The notes: generated from the sequence alone by a model not told the origin. A DNA stretch of 64,000 bases from Phytoseiulus persimilis (GCA_037576195.1 CM075103.1:22816001-22880000), one strand, 5' to 3'; counted from the first letter of the stretch, positions 50,313-61,108 are shown. Numbers and translations are program-made.

Positions 50313-50680
50313 GGTGTATTAGTTGAGCTCTTCCGTAGCACTATTCCCGCAGCCTGCGCTTCGCAAGATGTGGTGCAGCGAAAGACCTCGTACCCGACGA
50401 GGGATTCTGTAAGAGCGGAAGCGTTTCCCGCCAACGAGTTCTCTTCGTTGAATGTCCGGGTTGTGGTGTAAGGTAGTGTGCTCGAATCGTTTTCTATCCC
50501 CGACACTATTTCCCACCACGGTTGGCGTTCGGAAATCTGTCGGGGAATCAAGTGTCTTCACACAATCCTCCATCCCGGTTTTGCATGTGTCCATCACTCA
50601 TGAGCTCCGAGTCAGCTCTCAGCAAACATACCCGCCGTCATGATGGACAGCGCGAGGAGTCGAACACGCCAGGTCTCCAT

Positions 50681-52123
50681 CACGTTGATGGTTTGGCAAT
50701 CCGATCGAATTCACCGATCTGTCGGCGACTTCACTCCTATTCACCGCTGTTACGAGCCCCGATCATAGAGGACCGAAAGCTCAAGCGTGTTATCAGCTGC
50801 GACGGTTTGAGGATCTGTTGCTAATCCGTCCCCGAGTTGTGGAAACGTGGGCTGAGTGAACTTCCGACCTTCGCCTCGCCAGACGAACACTTTCAAGCTC
50901 TCTCTCTCTCTGTTAAGCTCCCTCTTCACCACGGAGCAATTGGAATCTGCTAAATGGATCACCGACAATTTGGTTGGAGCTCAGGACCGACAGCTTATCG
51001 ATGCTCGACATCGACGGTGTTCCATGATGTCTCCGGCGGCCGCGCGAACTTCAAGGCTTCCCGGCGACTGGGCTGAGATGAGTGCGGAATTTGCTAGTTT
51101 AGAAACCGTTGCTCTAAAGGAGCAATGAAAATCGTGAGCTGTGCATCTCAATGAGAATCGGCGTTTACGGAACGATATGGTGGCGGAAGAAAGAAAAGAG
51201 AATCTTCCCGAAGTCAGCAACTTCTGCCGTCATTATTTTCCCTGCCCGGGGAGGGAGAGTACGGGAGACTTTCTGCATGAAACGCATCCCCAAACATGGG
51301 AAGTGAGCAAGGACGCAACCTGATCTCCCGGCGACGCAGACTAGAGCGATCCAAAGCGGCAAAGCAACTCGCGAAATGAAGCGGGAAGCCCTGTTTCCGA
51401 ACTATGAGATGTTTTCTGATTCTGGAACTCCGTTACGATTTGGCTCCGCAATGTCTCCCACGAGATGGATCAAAAACTCTACCGGGACAGCCTGCACCAA
51501 CGGTTCGCGCAAAACATTCTGACGGAGAGGGAGAACTTCATCCAGACGAGAGAAACCCAGGATACGGGATTCGGAAGCTGCCTTAATGGAAACGACTCAT
51601 GGCTCTCACTCACGATGACACGTGGATTTTGTTACAATAGATTCGAAACGCTCCTCCTCGCAATAGAACACTTCCGACAAGGTTGCGCGAAACGCGTTCG
51701 TGCGTGTCATCAAACCCGGCACTCAGTGAGAAATTTCTTCTTCTGGAGCATGAGGTCGTGTTCGGCCTGACGCCGGCCTTGGGCCGGGGCAAAGGCCCCC
51801 GAGACGCTAGGAGTCGTACACTCGCGGCTTGACCATCCGGCTTAAGGATCGTTCGTTCAACGAAGCGGCACCACAGCTGACTTGTGTCCCATGGAGCGGA
51901 AAACGGCCGACCTTCTCTACTGATCGCCCCCGGCATAGGAGGGGGTTGAGGAGATGAAGACGCACATGAGCGATGATAAACGAAACCCTACTGGAGATTC
52001 CTTCGATTCGATGTTGATAGGATCGGAAGGTTATCGAAGCTCTCGATTTTCGTTCTACGAGCTGTTGGAGAAAGTGATTCTGGTGTAAAATGGGTAACGC
52101 TCCCTACGGAAGACTCGAACGTA
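50681..52123. other. Interval between FN3 pseudogene E and gene F
   Basis: Plus-strand frames at 50856-51323 and 51404-51770 read in part like protein (TTEQLESAKWITDNLVG; RDSLHQRFAQNILTERE) but have no known domain and I could not join them. A (CT)n stretch lies at about 50899-50911. The interval should hold the promoter of the former gene E. Confidence 0.3.
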
Positions 52124-52129
52124 TTTATT
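52124..52129 (-). terminator. Polyadenylation signal AATAAA, FN3 gene F
   Basis: AATAAA on the minus strand, 60 bases beyond the stop of gene F. Confidence 0.55.
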
Positions 52130-52188
52130 CGGTGGGAATGTCCAGCCGACGAGTATCAAATGAAATGGCTATTCGTACTCCATCGGGA

Positions 52189-55011
52189 CTAGCGGCGCTT
52201 CTTCATGAAGTAGTACGCGCCTCCGCCTACTGCACCCAGGATCGCCAGGACAATAAGGATGATGGCCCACACCGGGAAAGGTTTAGCTCCTGGAAAATAA
52301 GGGGAAACAATGATTTGACCGAGTGGAAACCAGGCTCCGAGATGCAGAAGTAGAAGAAACAGATCAAAAGTATGAAATCATCGTCCCATCCAATTTGTGT
52401 GCGGCTAAATCTGTGAAGATCTTCAACAAGCCAAAGAAGCCGCTGGGAACATTTCTAGCATGCTTCAGAGCCCCTCGAGTCGTCCTTCGAGTCTCGTTCT
52501 ATTCCTGACACGTGACTGATCAGATTGCTCACCGTCGCAATTCGTTGAGGTGAAGAGAAGAGCTTCACTCATCGTTCCGTTTACCATCACTTCGGAGAGG
52601 ACATCTCTGTTGTACGCGAAAACGACGAAACCATACCTTCAAGGAGCAAGATTGGGAGAGTTTAAAAGTGTTCCGTCATTTCAGTCCCGCATAATGAGCG
52701 TCGTACGAGTTATGATCCGAAGACATCTTCCCACACGTACTCTGTGCAATTTTTAACTGCCTGAAACACATATTCCAGGGCGGTGCCGTTCACTTGGACC
52801 TCGTTATCCTCGTGCCGTGTTCTGTCCGTAATCCGCATAACGTAACCGGCGATGGGACCTTCGGGCTTCTCGGGAGCTCCCCATCGTAGATTCAATCCAT
52901 CGCCGTTGTCAGTGAGGTTCAGATTCAGCACCGTTGACGGAGCTTCAAGGACCAGATAGGGGTGAAACACTTCACACAACGCTCCAACCGCTCTTTAGAT
53001 CCCTTATTAGCTGTCCGGTGGATGCTTGATCTTGAAGCGAGAAAACTCACCGGCGACATTCGATCGGAACGTTTCGGTTTTGGGAGCACCGCAGAACTTT
53101 TCGTCATTCTCGAGGGGCAAGCAAGCCGCCACGCTCACAGGAACTTCTTCGAAAGCTTTGAAGCCTTCGAGCAGAACTGTGGAGGATTTCGTCACCGTTT
53201 CCTTATCCTTGCCATATTTGACCTCAAACAGCAGATCTACGCTGCTGTTTCTCGTGATTTCCAATCCAATTGAGTTCGTTGTACAGGACGTCACGTTGAG
53301 TTCGGTGGGTGACTCTGCGGGATTTGGGAATTTCATCGAAATAGCTCCTCTGTATTCGGCCAAGTAGACGTGGGAATGGGGGAGTATGGGACATAGAAGC
53401 TGCGACCGATCGATTTCGACTAATTTCTCGATTCGTGCACGATCCAATCCTACAGACCTGGCTTCCCGAGGTTGTACTCCTTCAGGGTTTTCTCTCCGTC
53501 CTTGAAATCATCGTCGGCATTGTTGATGGCGAATATTTCGATGTGGAGGGATTCCGGTATAGGTGACTTCTTCTCGATCTTGAGGTTGTACTCGAGCTTG
53601 GTTATGCTTTCCCTGCGTGGGAACAACACTGATGAGGTCGACAGGTCAGGAAACAAAATAAACCGAGACAAATCCCACGGAACCCCCACAAAGAACACGG
53701 TGATGTCTCTAACCGATTGTTCGGCTCGTTCTGCTGTTGCTCTCCCCGTATCACGAGACGCGTGAGAAATAAACATCTCGAACATGCTGTCGAGCGTAAC
53801 TGGCGAGTTCCCTCAATCGCTACTCACTTGATAATGTCCTTCCCACCCGAAGAAACCCGCAGGTCGTAGGACTTGATCTCTCCATTAGGTTGATTTGGGG
53901 GCAGCCACGTGATGTCCAAATCAAGAGTGTCCAGGGCTTGCGCAACGCTGAATTTCTCGACGGGTCCGGGTTTCCCCGGCACCGTTTTGAAATAACACAA
54001 TGGACTGGCGACTTTCGATTGGTCTTTGAACACGGCTGACACCACCACCGTATAGTCGACGAAATAGTCGAGATTTTTCACGAAACTCGTCTCATTCGTG
54101 GCTGCTGTTTCTGCATCACACGTCGAGGTACAGAAGAGCACCTCGTAATTCTCAAGTTCCGCTTCTTCATCGAACTTCCAGTTTATACTGTACGCGACAG
54201 TATTAGAATCATTCCTGACGCCGACTTCCTCCTCCGCAACTGGTGTAGGGACATCTGTTGAGGAAAAGATCTTATTCGGTCAATTGTCTACCTTTGAACT
54301 GCGAGTTCTCCGACTTGTGTCCGGGGGACTGGTGTGAGATCTTTCTTGATGGCGAGTGTCTCGTGCTCGGACCCACCTTTTCCAAGAGTTTTGAGCTTGA
54401 GCGGGTCGCTCATATCAACGCCTCCGTCGGGTCTTGTGAAAGCAACCGTGATGGTGTAATCGGTATCAGGCTTGAGACCTTCGACCACAGTATAGAGCTT
54501 TCCTTTCAGATCTTTTCTCATGCCTTCTGGTCCCTCAGGTTCTGCGAAGATTGCGAAGTCGGCGTCTGCCACACTTATCTTGTCATTCGTCCACTTCCAG
54601 CGCAGGATGACCGTCGTCGAACTCATGTGAGCAAAATCTAATTCTGTCGGCGGCGACCTGGGCAGCGGAACCGGAGTGGAAGGTGAGGGTGGAGGAGGGG
54701 GGGATGGAGGCGAGGCGGGAGTCGAGGGCGAAGCGGGAGTCGAAGGCGAAGCGGGAGTCGAAGGCGAAGCGGGAGTCGAAGGCGAAGCGGGAGTCGAAGG
54801 CGCTTCAGTCGGATCGGATGTCGGAGGCGCCTGAGTTGATGTTGTAGACGAGTCCTCAGCGCACACTGGAATCAAATGTCGAAACATGAGCTCAGGCAGA
54901 ACCTTCGTGACCACGCGACAATCCTCGGGAGTTGGTCTCGATGAGCTCCTGGCGAAACATACCTGCTGCGAGGACGCATAGCGCGAGTAGGTAAATGTGC
55001 AGGGTCCTCAT
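52189..55011 (-). CDS. FN3 gene F: mucin-stalked type I membrane protein with five fibronectin III domains
   Basis: Eight exons: 55011-54963, 54865-54377, 54254-53828, 53612-53458, 53314-53051, 52942-52741, 52636-52533 and 52289-52189. They total 1791 nt (596 residues), with phases 1,1,2,1,1,2,1. The signal peptide is MRTLHIYLLALCVLAA. Exon 2 begins with a Ser/Thr/Pro-rich stretch of about 70 residues built from an STPASP repeat and proline runs, likely O-glycosylated, then FN3-1. FN3-2 carries C221/C225 and FN3-4 carries C438...C448-G449, the family signatures. FN3-5 ends in NCTE, spliced to YGFVVFAYN. The membrane span has its own last exon (VWAIILIVLAILGAVGGGAY) and the tail is just FMKKRR. 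Compared with A-C this gene adds the mucin segment and a separate TM exon. It is the closest intact relative of pseudogene E. Confidence 0.85.
54700..54802 (-). repeat. 18-bp coding minisatellite in gene F
   Basis: The unit GAGTCGAAGGCGAAGCGG (plus strand) is repeated almost perfectly four to five times, encoding STPASP on the minus strand. It is bordered by a proline-rich low-complexity segment. Copies differ by one base at most, suggesting recent expansion and possible copy-number variation. Confidence 0.88.
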
Positions 55012-55069
55012 AGTGTCACGGACTTGCCGACCCGTGTACTCTTGACCAAACTTCCGAGCGGGCAGGTAG

Positions 55070-55076
55070 TATTTAA
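55070..55076 (-). promoter_or_regulatory. TATA-like element of FN3 gene F
   Basis: The minus strand reads CTTAAATAC, with TTAAATA centred about 60 bases upstream of the start codon at 55011. The expected start site near 55045 would give a 5' untranslated region of about 30 bases. Weak motif, good position. Confidence 0.4.
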
Positions 55077-55080
55077 GAGC

Positions 55081-56029
55081 GCTGCCGGAGTAATGACAGG
55101 TGTCTTACTCGCGGCGTAGGTTAAAGTGGGCTTAATCCTGGGCGTTTCGAAGATTATCTGCTGTCTCCGCCTCCCACGATGGAATTAGAAGGAGTGGACC
55201 GAGATTTCGGCCGCCGCAGTCAGCCTAGAAAACGGCTCTATCTGTGTTCCGTCACTCCCCTTGTGCGACCCTCTTCCAGAGGAAATTTTCAGAGGAGATC
55301 TAGGCAGGTTCTTCATCGCATTGCGTGGTACAGCCCTGGCTCGTTTAGGAGTGGGCAATTGTGAAAGCCCTTAATGGAAAATTATGGCGATGAGGGAGCG
55401 TCGGAACTGTCAAACACGCGTCCCTAGAATCCAGCGTATGAAGAGATTACTTCGCGGAAACAGGGTCGAATCTAATGACTAAAGCTTTAGGGCGCAGGTA
55501 CTGCTCATCAGTTTCGGTATTATTCTAGAGTTACTTGAAATAACCGAACAGATGCAGCCTCTTCGACAGGAGAGGCCTCTATTATAACAACACTGTGTTC
55601 CACAATGAACGCCTCAGCAGGAACGGTACGATTGAGATTGGAAAACGAATCGTCTCGTGGTATACCGAAGCGCTGGAGCTCTGAGAAGAAGAGCAATATT
55701 AGCTCCGAGCATTGCAAGAGGCACAGATCATCCCAGTAAACGGAGTGGTTACTTCCGGGGAAACGATCGAGGCAACGGTATAGCGAACCCAGACAAATAT
55801 CCATTCCAGGCAATACTCTGAGCCCTAACCCGGCTGAGGGAAATGCCACAATGGGCTGAGCAAACAAGAGGAGGCGTGAAAAACCAGACTTACAACCCAT
55901 GACCGTCGAGGCAGGGAAGAAGGAGGGGACAGAGAAGAAATAGTCCCCCAGCCCTCCTGGAACCGGGCGCCCGAAGGTAAGAATGAATTCAGGGAGAGGA
56001 GGAAAGGCACACAGAATGGTGAATAAACT
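55081..56029. other. No gene recognised; possibly 5' remains of the LINE relic
   Basis: On the plus strand, segments such as HPSKRSGYFRGNDRGNG (about 55730-55785) could be eroded endonuclease sequence of the LINE relic that follows, but I cannot show this. No other coding signal. Confidence 0.3.
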
Positions 56030-57530
56030 CCCTGGAATGGGCCCCGAGCGAGAATCAGAATCTGAGGGGCGACGGCTACATTTGCATCCTCATATCGGCG
56101 ATACAGGCCGCTAGTCGGGAGAAAACTTGACTAGTGACCTTGCTCCCTGGATTGCACGCGTGCGTTTGACAGAACTGACCGAACTCGTTTGGTGGAGGTG
56201 CTGGATAGGAAATGATTGCCCAAAATCATACCAAAAGTAGTTCAGAGTCTCTACAGAGACAATGAGGTGACTCTGCAATTAGGCAGACATACATATGTCG
56301 GAAACGATTCCAAGCGGGAAAGGACTCCGACGAGGATGCCAAATGAGTAGTACCGGACTCGGATTCGTTCTTTACACCTCTGACCTGGGAAAAGGTCTGA
56401 GCAATCGGAAGCTGGATTCAAGGTCAAGGCGAAGGGAAATGTGTTCGACCTACAGCAGCCGAAACAATTCAATATAAATTGCGCTTCACTCGCTGACGGC
56501 CTGGTGCTCATGGCACGATTGTAGAATTCGAGAAAGTTGAAGACTCAAAAAACTCAGAGGAAATACTCAGAATATAGAACCAGCCGATACGGGTACCCGA
56601 CCAGTCCAGAATACACAGGAATCACGCTCTGTAAGGAAAGAAACGCCCCCAAGAGCGGGGAGAGAGATCTGGCAGGAATCGCTGTGGAGATTCAACAGGG
56701 ATGAAGTAACAAAGATCCAATGGAAAAGCACGGCAGTCCCAGCAGTGCCAAATGCCAAGTTACAACTATGCCCGCTAAATCGTGGAAACGGTTCGAAAAC
56801 CTGCAACGCGAAGCAGGACGATGGGCCTCGGGACAACCCAACTTATGTATACATCACTGTCGCATTCATAGATAGGTGACTAGGATGGTCATCTTTCGAG
56901 GCACGCGAAACGAAAGCCAAACTGCCAGAACGCTGCCAGAATCAGGGGAGTGAATGGAGCCCCGCCAGGCCAAAAGCGATCCTTACCATGCTACAGATCA
57001 CGAAGACAGAAACCTCTCTGAAGGAAATAATTACGAAGGGCAAAAAACGGTTCAAATGCAAAGAGTTGAAAGGACTATCAACGAGCGAGGAGAGTATTGG
57101 CCTCAGAAGCTGCAAGATATGAGTATGTAGAAGAGACGCTGAGAAATGGGCTGGACGAGGAAAGGCGAAAGGGTGTGTTGGATAAGGAAACTCTCGACCG
57201 GTGTAGAAACTTCGAAAAATATCGAGTAATTGTCGAACACATCTGTGATAATAGTAGAGGCAGTCGACTGCCCACGAATGCCGAAGCTGGATGTCTGCAG
57301 ACCAGGAAATACGGGTCAAGATACCAAAACATCGAAGCGACCTGGTAACGATGCGGGAAGGAGGACGAAGCAGTGGAACATGTGCGTCTAGAATGCGAAG
57401 AAGTCCCAGATGCTGAGTGTACTGTGCAGAAAAGACTAGGACTACACGGAGACAGCACGCCAAGAATGATTCCCGGCACCAAGAAAACACTTGAGAGATG
57501 GGAACGGAAGGAGGACCCGAACCGTTTGTC
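56030..57530 (+). mobile_element. Decayed copy of the same LINE family as 48520-50312
   Basis: Aligned by eye with the intact LINE, the same blocks occur in order with stops and frame changes: LRGDGYICILISAIQAAS (about 56068), LDCTRAFDRTDRTRLVEVLD (about 56151), LYRDNEVTLQLG (about 56253), GKGLRRGCQMSS, RFNRDEVTKIQWKSTAVPA (about 56690), LGWSSFEARETKAK (about 56885), and a C-terminal VEHVRLECEE (about 57373) with RLGLHGDSTPRMIPG. The counterparts are DRRGDDNIF, FLDATKAYDRIDR, YEDTRVVLRHG, GLRQGCPLS, FDRFEVSKILWKATAVP, LGWSSFDARETISK and RHVVLGCEE. Clearly an old inactive insertion. Confidence 0.78.
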
Positions 57531-57590
57531 GCGGAATCACCCCTCCAATCTCTAGTATTGTCAGCTTGGTCCTTGAATCACCAAACTCGG

Positions 57591-57637
57591 AGAAGTATGG
57601 GTAAGATCGATCCCGGAACCACCTCTATGGACCCCGG
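57591..57637 (+). repeat. Dispersed GATCGATCCCGGAACCACCTC unit
   Basis: Starting GAGAAGTATGGGTAAGATCG and ending ATGGACCCCGG, this copy lies just 3' of the LINE relic. The copy at 9358-9401 shares GAGAAGTATGG and GATCGATCCCGGAA with it, the one at 30345 shares GTATGG, and 10073 (reverse) shares the core. The unit could be part of a LINE or SINE 3' end. Confidence 0.55.
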
Positions 57638-57702
57638 TCCCCCTCAGCCATCGTGTGCGTGCCATCTTTTCATCGGGTGCTTGAGTATACCAGAAATGAT
57701 AA

Positions 57703-57870
57703 CAGTGATGATGATAATCATCATATTAATGAAAATAATCGCAATATTTTATTCGCAACTTTATCATGAACTGCGGAAAATCCGAGAACAAATCGCTATT
57801 ATTATTATGATCAATGATCACAACTTGAATATGATTATCAATCATAATCATGATTATGATTATCCTCAAC
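57703..57870. repeat. AT-rich degenerate trinucleotide block (GAT/ATT/ATC)
   Basis: Interrupted runs of ATT, ATC and GAT triplets (for example ATAATCATGATTATGATTAT), very unlike the GC-balanced flanks. Simple-sequence DNA. Some stretches are self-complementary. No coding signal. Confidence 0.75.
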
Positions 57871-58599
57871 TCCACCCGCTACCAGCTCTTCCCCCTCTTC
57901 TATACATGTATGATTGAAATCAAGTTGTCAGAATGTCCTCGATGGACTTCCACGCGATCGATCGTATCGACATGGAACTGGCGGCACGCTGTGGAATGTT
58001 CCACGATGATGGACGAAGACTTCCCGGGCACATTGAAGGTGTTTCCGAGACAGAGCTGACCATATTTTCAGAAATCTAGGGAGGTGGCTCCTGGATCGAT
58101 GTCAACTGACTTCTCGGAGTGCAGGGGATGATTCCGAGGTCAATCTGGCGAAAGTTTTTGGAGTCCACAATTTCGGAGTCGCTCTGTTTATGTTCTTGGG
58201 AGTCTTAGGAGGTGGCTCCGGAATCGGTCTCTCAGATGATTCTCGGGTCGATCTGACCACACCTCCGAGAGACGTTATGCGCTGATCAGCCGAATAAAGA
58301 GACAGTTCTGAGATGGAGCTGATCGAATGAAGAGGGAGTAAAGTACCTCCATGCCAGGAACTGCCAGACTGTGTTTGCTCACAGGTATGACCGAAATACG
58401 AATCTCAACCATGAGACGCTCTGCCCTGATACCATGTTAGCGAGAATTGATGGCCACTCCTCAAGGTCTTATGACACTACATGAAAAGCAATGTCTGTCT
58501 GTCAGCGGTAGACTCCCGAAGCTAGGGACGGGCCAGCAAGCGCAGTCGGCCGAAGGCTGGCTAGTTTGGAATGGAAATGCAGCAGGAAGATGCTCAATA
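57871..58599. other. Repeat-like interval, no gene recognised
   Basis: Between about 58080 and 58270 the phrases AGGTGGCTCC and GGTCGATCTG/GGTCAATCTG recur, apparently diverged copies of the dispersed unit in tandem. Nothing else recognised. Confidence 0.4.
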
Positions 58600-58624
58600 A
58601 AAGATGAATGAATGAAACTTCCAT

Positions 58625-60470
58625 CTAGCCATGGATATGTGAGTGATAACGAAGGACAGAACGATGAGTAATGCCCGATTGCCGAGAGAGCTCTTGCCGT
58701 ATACTGTGTGACTGGGAGCTTCCAATTATCGAATTCACGATGTAGTCGTCTGTCCGATCGGCTCGTTTTTTTGAATCGAACTTTTCCAAGGTGTACTCGA
58801 GCGTGACAAGCCCTTGCTCAACAACGTGATTAGGAACTCTTGTTTCAAACGAGACGAGTGGAATCACGTCTCCCTCCGTCATTCGAAGGCGATCAAAGCG
58901 TCGGGTAAGCTTGTTCGAAGCTCTCCTAATCCTATGACACTGTCGATAGGCGATGTGAGACGAAAACTCCGAAACTCTTTGTCTGAGAAGAGGCTCTCCG
59001 AGCTCGATGACATCGTATCTGTGTCTGTTCGATGTCTTCAAACATATAATCGAGCTCGCAACGGATCCAGTATAAATAACCGGTATAACCGACTTTTTTT
59101 TCAGGATAGCGACCGCTATCTCATGATCTCTCATGGGTATTTCAGCTCAGATTGTCCAAGGTTTGTCTCGACTTCTGGTTCGATTGTTTCTATATCAGTC
59201 TCGGCGGGCCCCACGATTTCCACGGGGATTCCTGCTGGATTCTAACTTATTCCCACCCACTTCAGTCAGAAAATGTTCTGTCTGGTCCGGTAGGGTACTC
59301 TAATAATCGCCATCTAAGACAATTATGGTACCCGGCTCGCTCCGGGCATCCCCCCTCATTTTCGAGGACATACTCAAGGAGCGTTTCGACCTGTCGCCCG
59401 GGCAAATTTCCAGCTCCTGACTCTGTCTCATTCGCCGCTACCTGCCTTATCGCAAGCGACGAGAACGACCGCTCCGGTGCAGTCGATACTATCGTTGACT
59501 CTGATGATGATTTTTCGCTTTACCGGAAAATCTTTCGTTGCTTTATGGGTGACCGATAGAGCGGACATCCTCCTTCCGAAAAACGGACCCTCGTCCGGAG
59601 GGAAATCTCGCCCGAAAGCGGACATGCGAATTCTCCGCAGATAAATTCACCATGTGAGAGTGTTGGATGAGAACGCTAGGATTCGGGTCATGTAACCGTC
59701 TCCGCGCATGTGTTTGTTTCTGCGAAGGTGGGCACGATGAATCGCGGCCATTGCTCGGAATCCTTCGATGATTTTTGTGGAATATCGAAATCTGATATGG
59801 GCCTACCCCTTCCGAGCTGGGACCATTCGACCTTTCCTCGAACGAATTCGTTCGGAACTCCGTCCCGGTGTTTCTGATTGCCCAAAGGCTCGGAGTCATT
59901 GGGATTCTTCGAGTTATTCGATGCGTTTCTGGGATTCTCCGGCGAAAGGACGTGTTTTTCAACGAGTTCACGGAGACGTTGGATGTATGCAGCGTGATTG
60001 AAACAAGCGCACAAATGTGCTGGGAGATTTGCTCATCATGCGGAACGTCCTTGAATGAGGTGCCGATCACAAGCAGCGAGCATGAATTTCTGCAATTCTC
60101 TGCAAACTGCAGCGGCGAACAAGAACGAGGGTTCGTTATTTCGCAAAATTGATTCATATCGCGACAATGGTTTCTTTCCTACACTAGATACGAGCGGACA
60201 TGTTTCGAGAGCACGAGATTGTCCATCGGCCTGTGTGGAACTACGTCTCTCGCTCCTCCACGGGGAGCCACCGAGGTTCCATCCTGAACGCGAGAAAGCT
60301 CGACCAGGCTGCTCCTTGAGTCGAGTACAGGTTCTTTCTGAACATTGGTCAGTTCATCGACAAGATCTCGTAGTTTCTCTCTCACACCTTTAATGATTTT
60401 GTTTAGCAGTTTGGAGGATGCTGTAGATACGGTGGTCTCAGGAGCAGCATCCCCATGCTTGCAAAGAGAC
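58625..60470 (-). other. Coding-like minus-strand segments of an unrecognised gene
   Basis: Several minus-strand stretches read like protein. One is 60457-60180, after a fair acceptor, with REKLRDLVDELTNVQKEP. A second is about 60010-59690, with AYIQRLRELVEKHVLSPENP. A third is about 59435-59330, with RQVETLLEYVLENEGGCPER. A fourth is about 59050-58720, with RVSEFSSHIAYRQCHRI. They could be exons of one multi-exon gene or of an eroded one. I could not join them through splice sites that keep frame, and no family is recognised. A plus-strand TATAAATA at about 59070-59078 lies inside, but no plus-strand gene is evident. Confidence 0.28.
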
Positions 60471-61108
60471 GCTCAACGGTCAGGAAACGTTTTCGAGTCT
60501 GCTCCGACACCCCGTTTAGAGCGGCAGCATCATACGTCATGCGGATCATACGAGTGGAAGAGGGCCTAAATTGTTGATTATGCGATCGCCACTCGGATTT
60601 TTCCGATCCTACTGTTACACACGTGACGCGTTCAGGAATTTCGATCGAAGTATGCTTGCTGAGAAATTTCTTCACTGCTGAATCGCAGGCTCCATGCAAT
60701 GGACTGTCGGCCGCCACGGAGGTGTAAACTGTGAAAGTATAATAGATTGCGCGTCTTTTCATTGGTGAAACAATCTAAATCAACAGAGGCTATGGCAGGA
60801 GCTTTCCGGGCTTACGGTCGCGGTCCGATGATATCGTTTCGGATCAAGAAGGTTTTGGATGCCACGGTTTTCGTCGCGCGTCACATCTGGTATTTCGCTA
60901 GCTTTCACTTGTCTAATCCGTTGAAAGAGGGAGTTGGGGGCGGATCCCAGCGCTTTCCCAGATAGCTTGCATCGTTGTTCATCGCTGCTCGGAACTCGAG
61001 TAACGTCATGAGAGCTGTTGGAGTGTTTATGAGACGTCCATACACGGATGAGTAAGTGAGTTCATACAGCTATCGAGCGCATACGAGTTCCCGATAGAGT
61101 CCGCTTCG

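Larger units (their letters stand above)
47553..50680 (-). pseudogene. FN3 pseudogene E, a broken copy close to gene F, split by a LINE
   Basis: The signal-peptide exon is intact (50680-50632, METWRVRLLALSIMTA, donor GTATGT) and has exactly the same length as that of gene F (49 nt). Next, about 50590-50313 carries a broken FN3 region with YEVFRCTTSCEAQ, the family CxxxC motif. The LINE occupies 48520-50312. Beyond it, at about 48511-48362, PGPLEVISIH and, in another frame, NGVIKSYDLHLFTEG match gene F (PGPVEKFSV, NGEIKSYDLRV); a stop and at least one frameshift lie between them. More FN3 traces follow (KYAIRELENCTK with donor GTGAGC, about 47960-47905). A terminal exon (47750-47553) ends with the span FPAWAIVLIVLVVLCALGTI. 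Middle FN3 exons are missing or unrecognisable. The gene cannot make a normal product. Confidence 0.72.

Noticed and set aside
48480..50330. Target-site duplication around the LINE
   Set aside because: The bases after the pentamer tail (AGGTGTATTAG) do not match those before the 5' end near 48510-48530, so I do not claim one.
54700..54802. Regular short repeats that might suggest a CRISPR array
   Set aside because: The units are contiguous 18-mers without spacers, lie inside a coding exon and the genome is eukaryotic. This is a coding minisatellite.
59543..60157. A 204-codon minus-strand open frame
   Set aside because: It overlaps, in another frame, a stretch that reads better as protein. 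Its own composition (many Arg, Ser, Pro, His) looks like a shadow and it has no domain.
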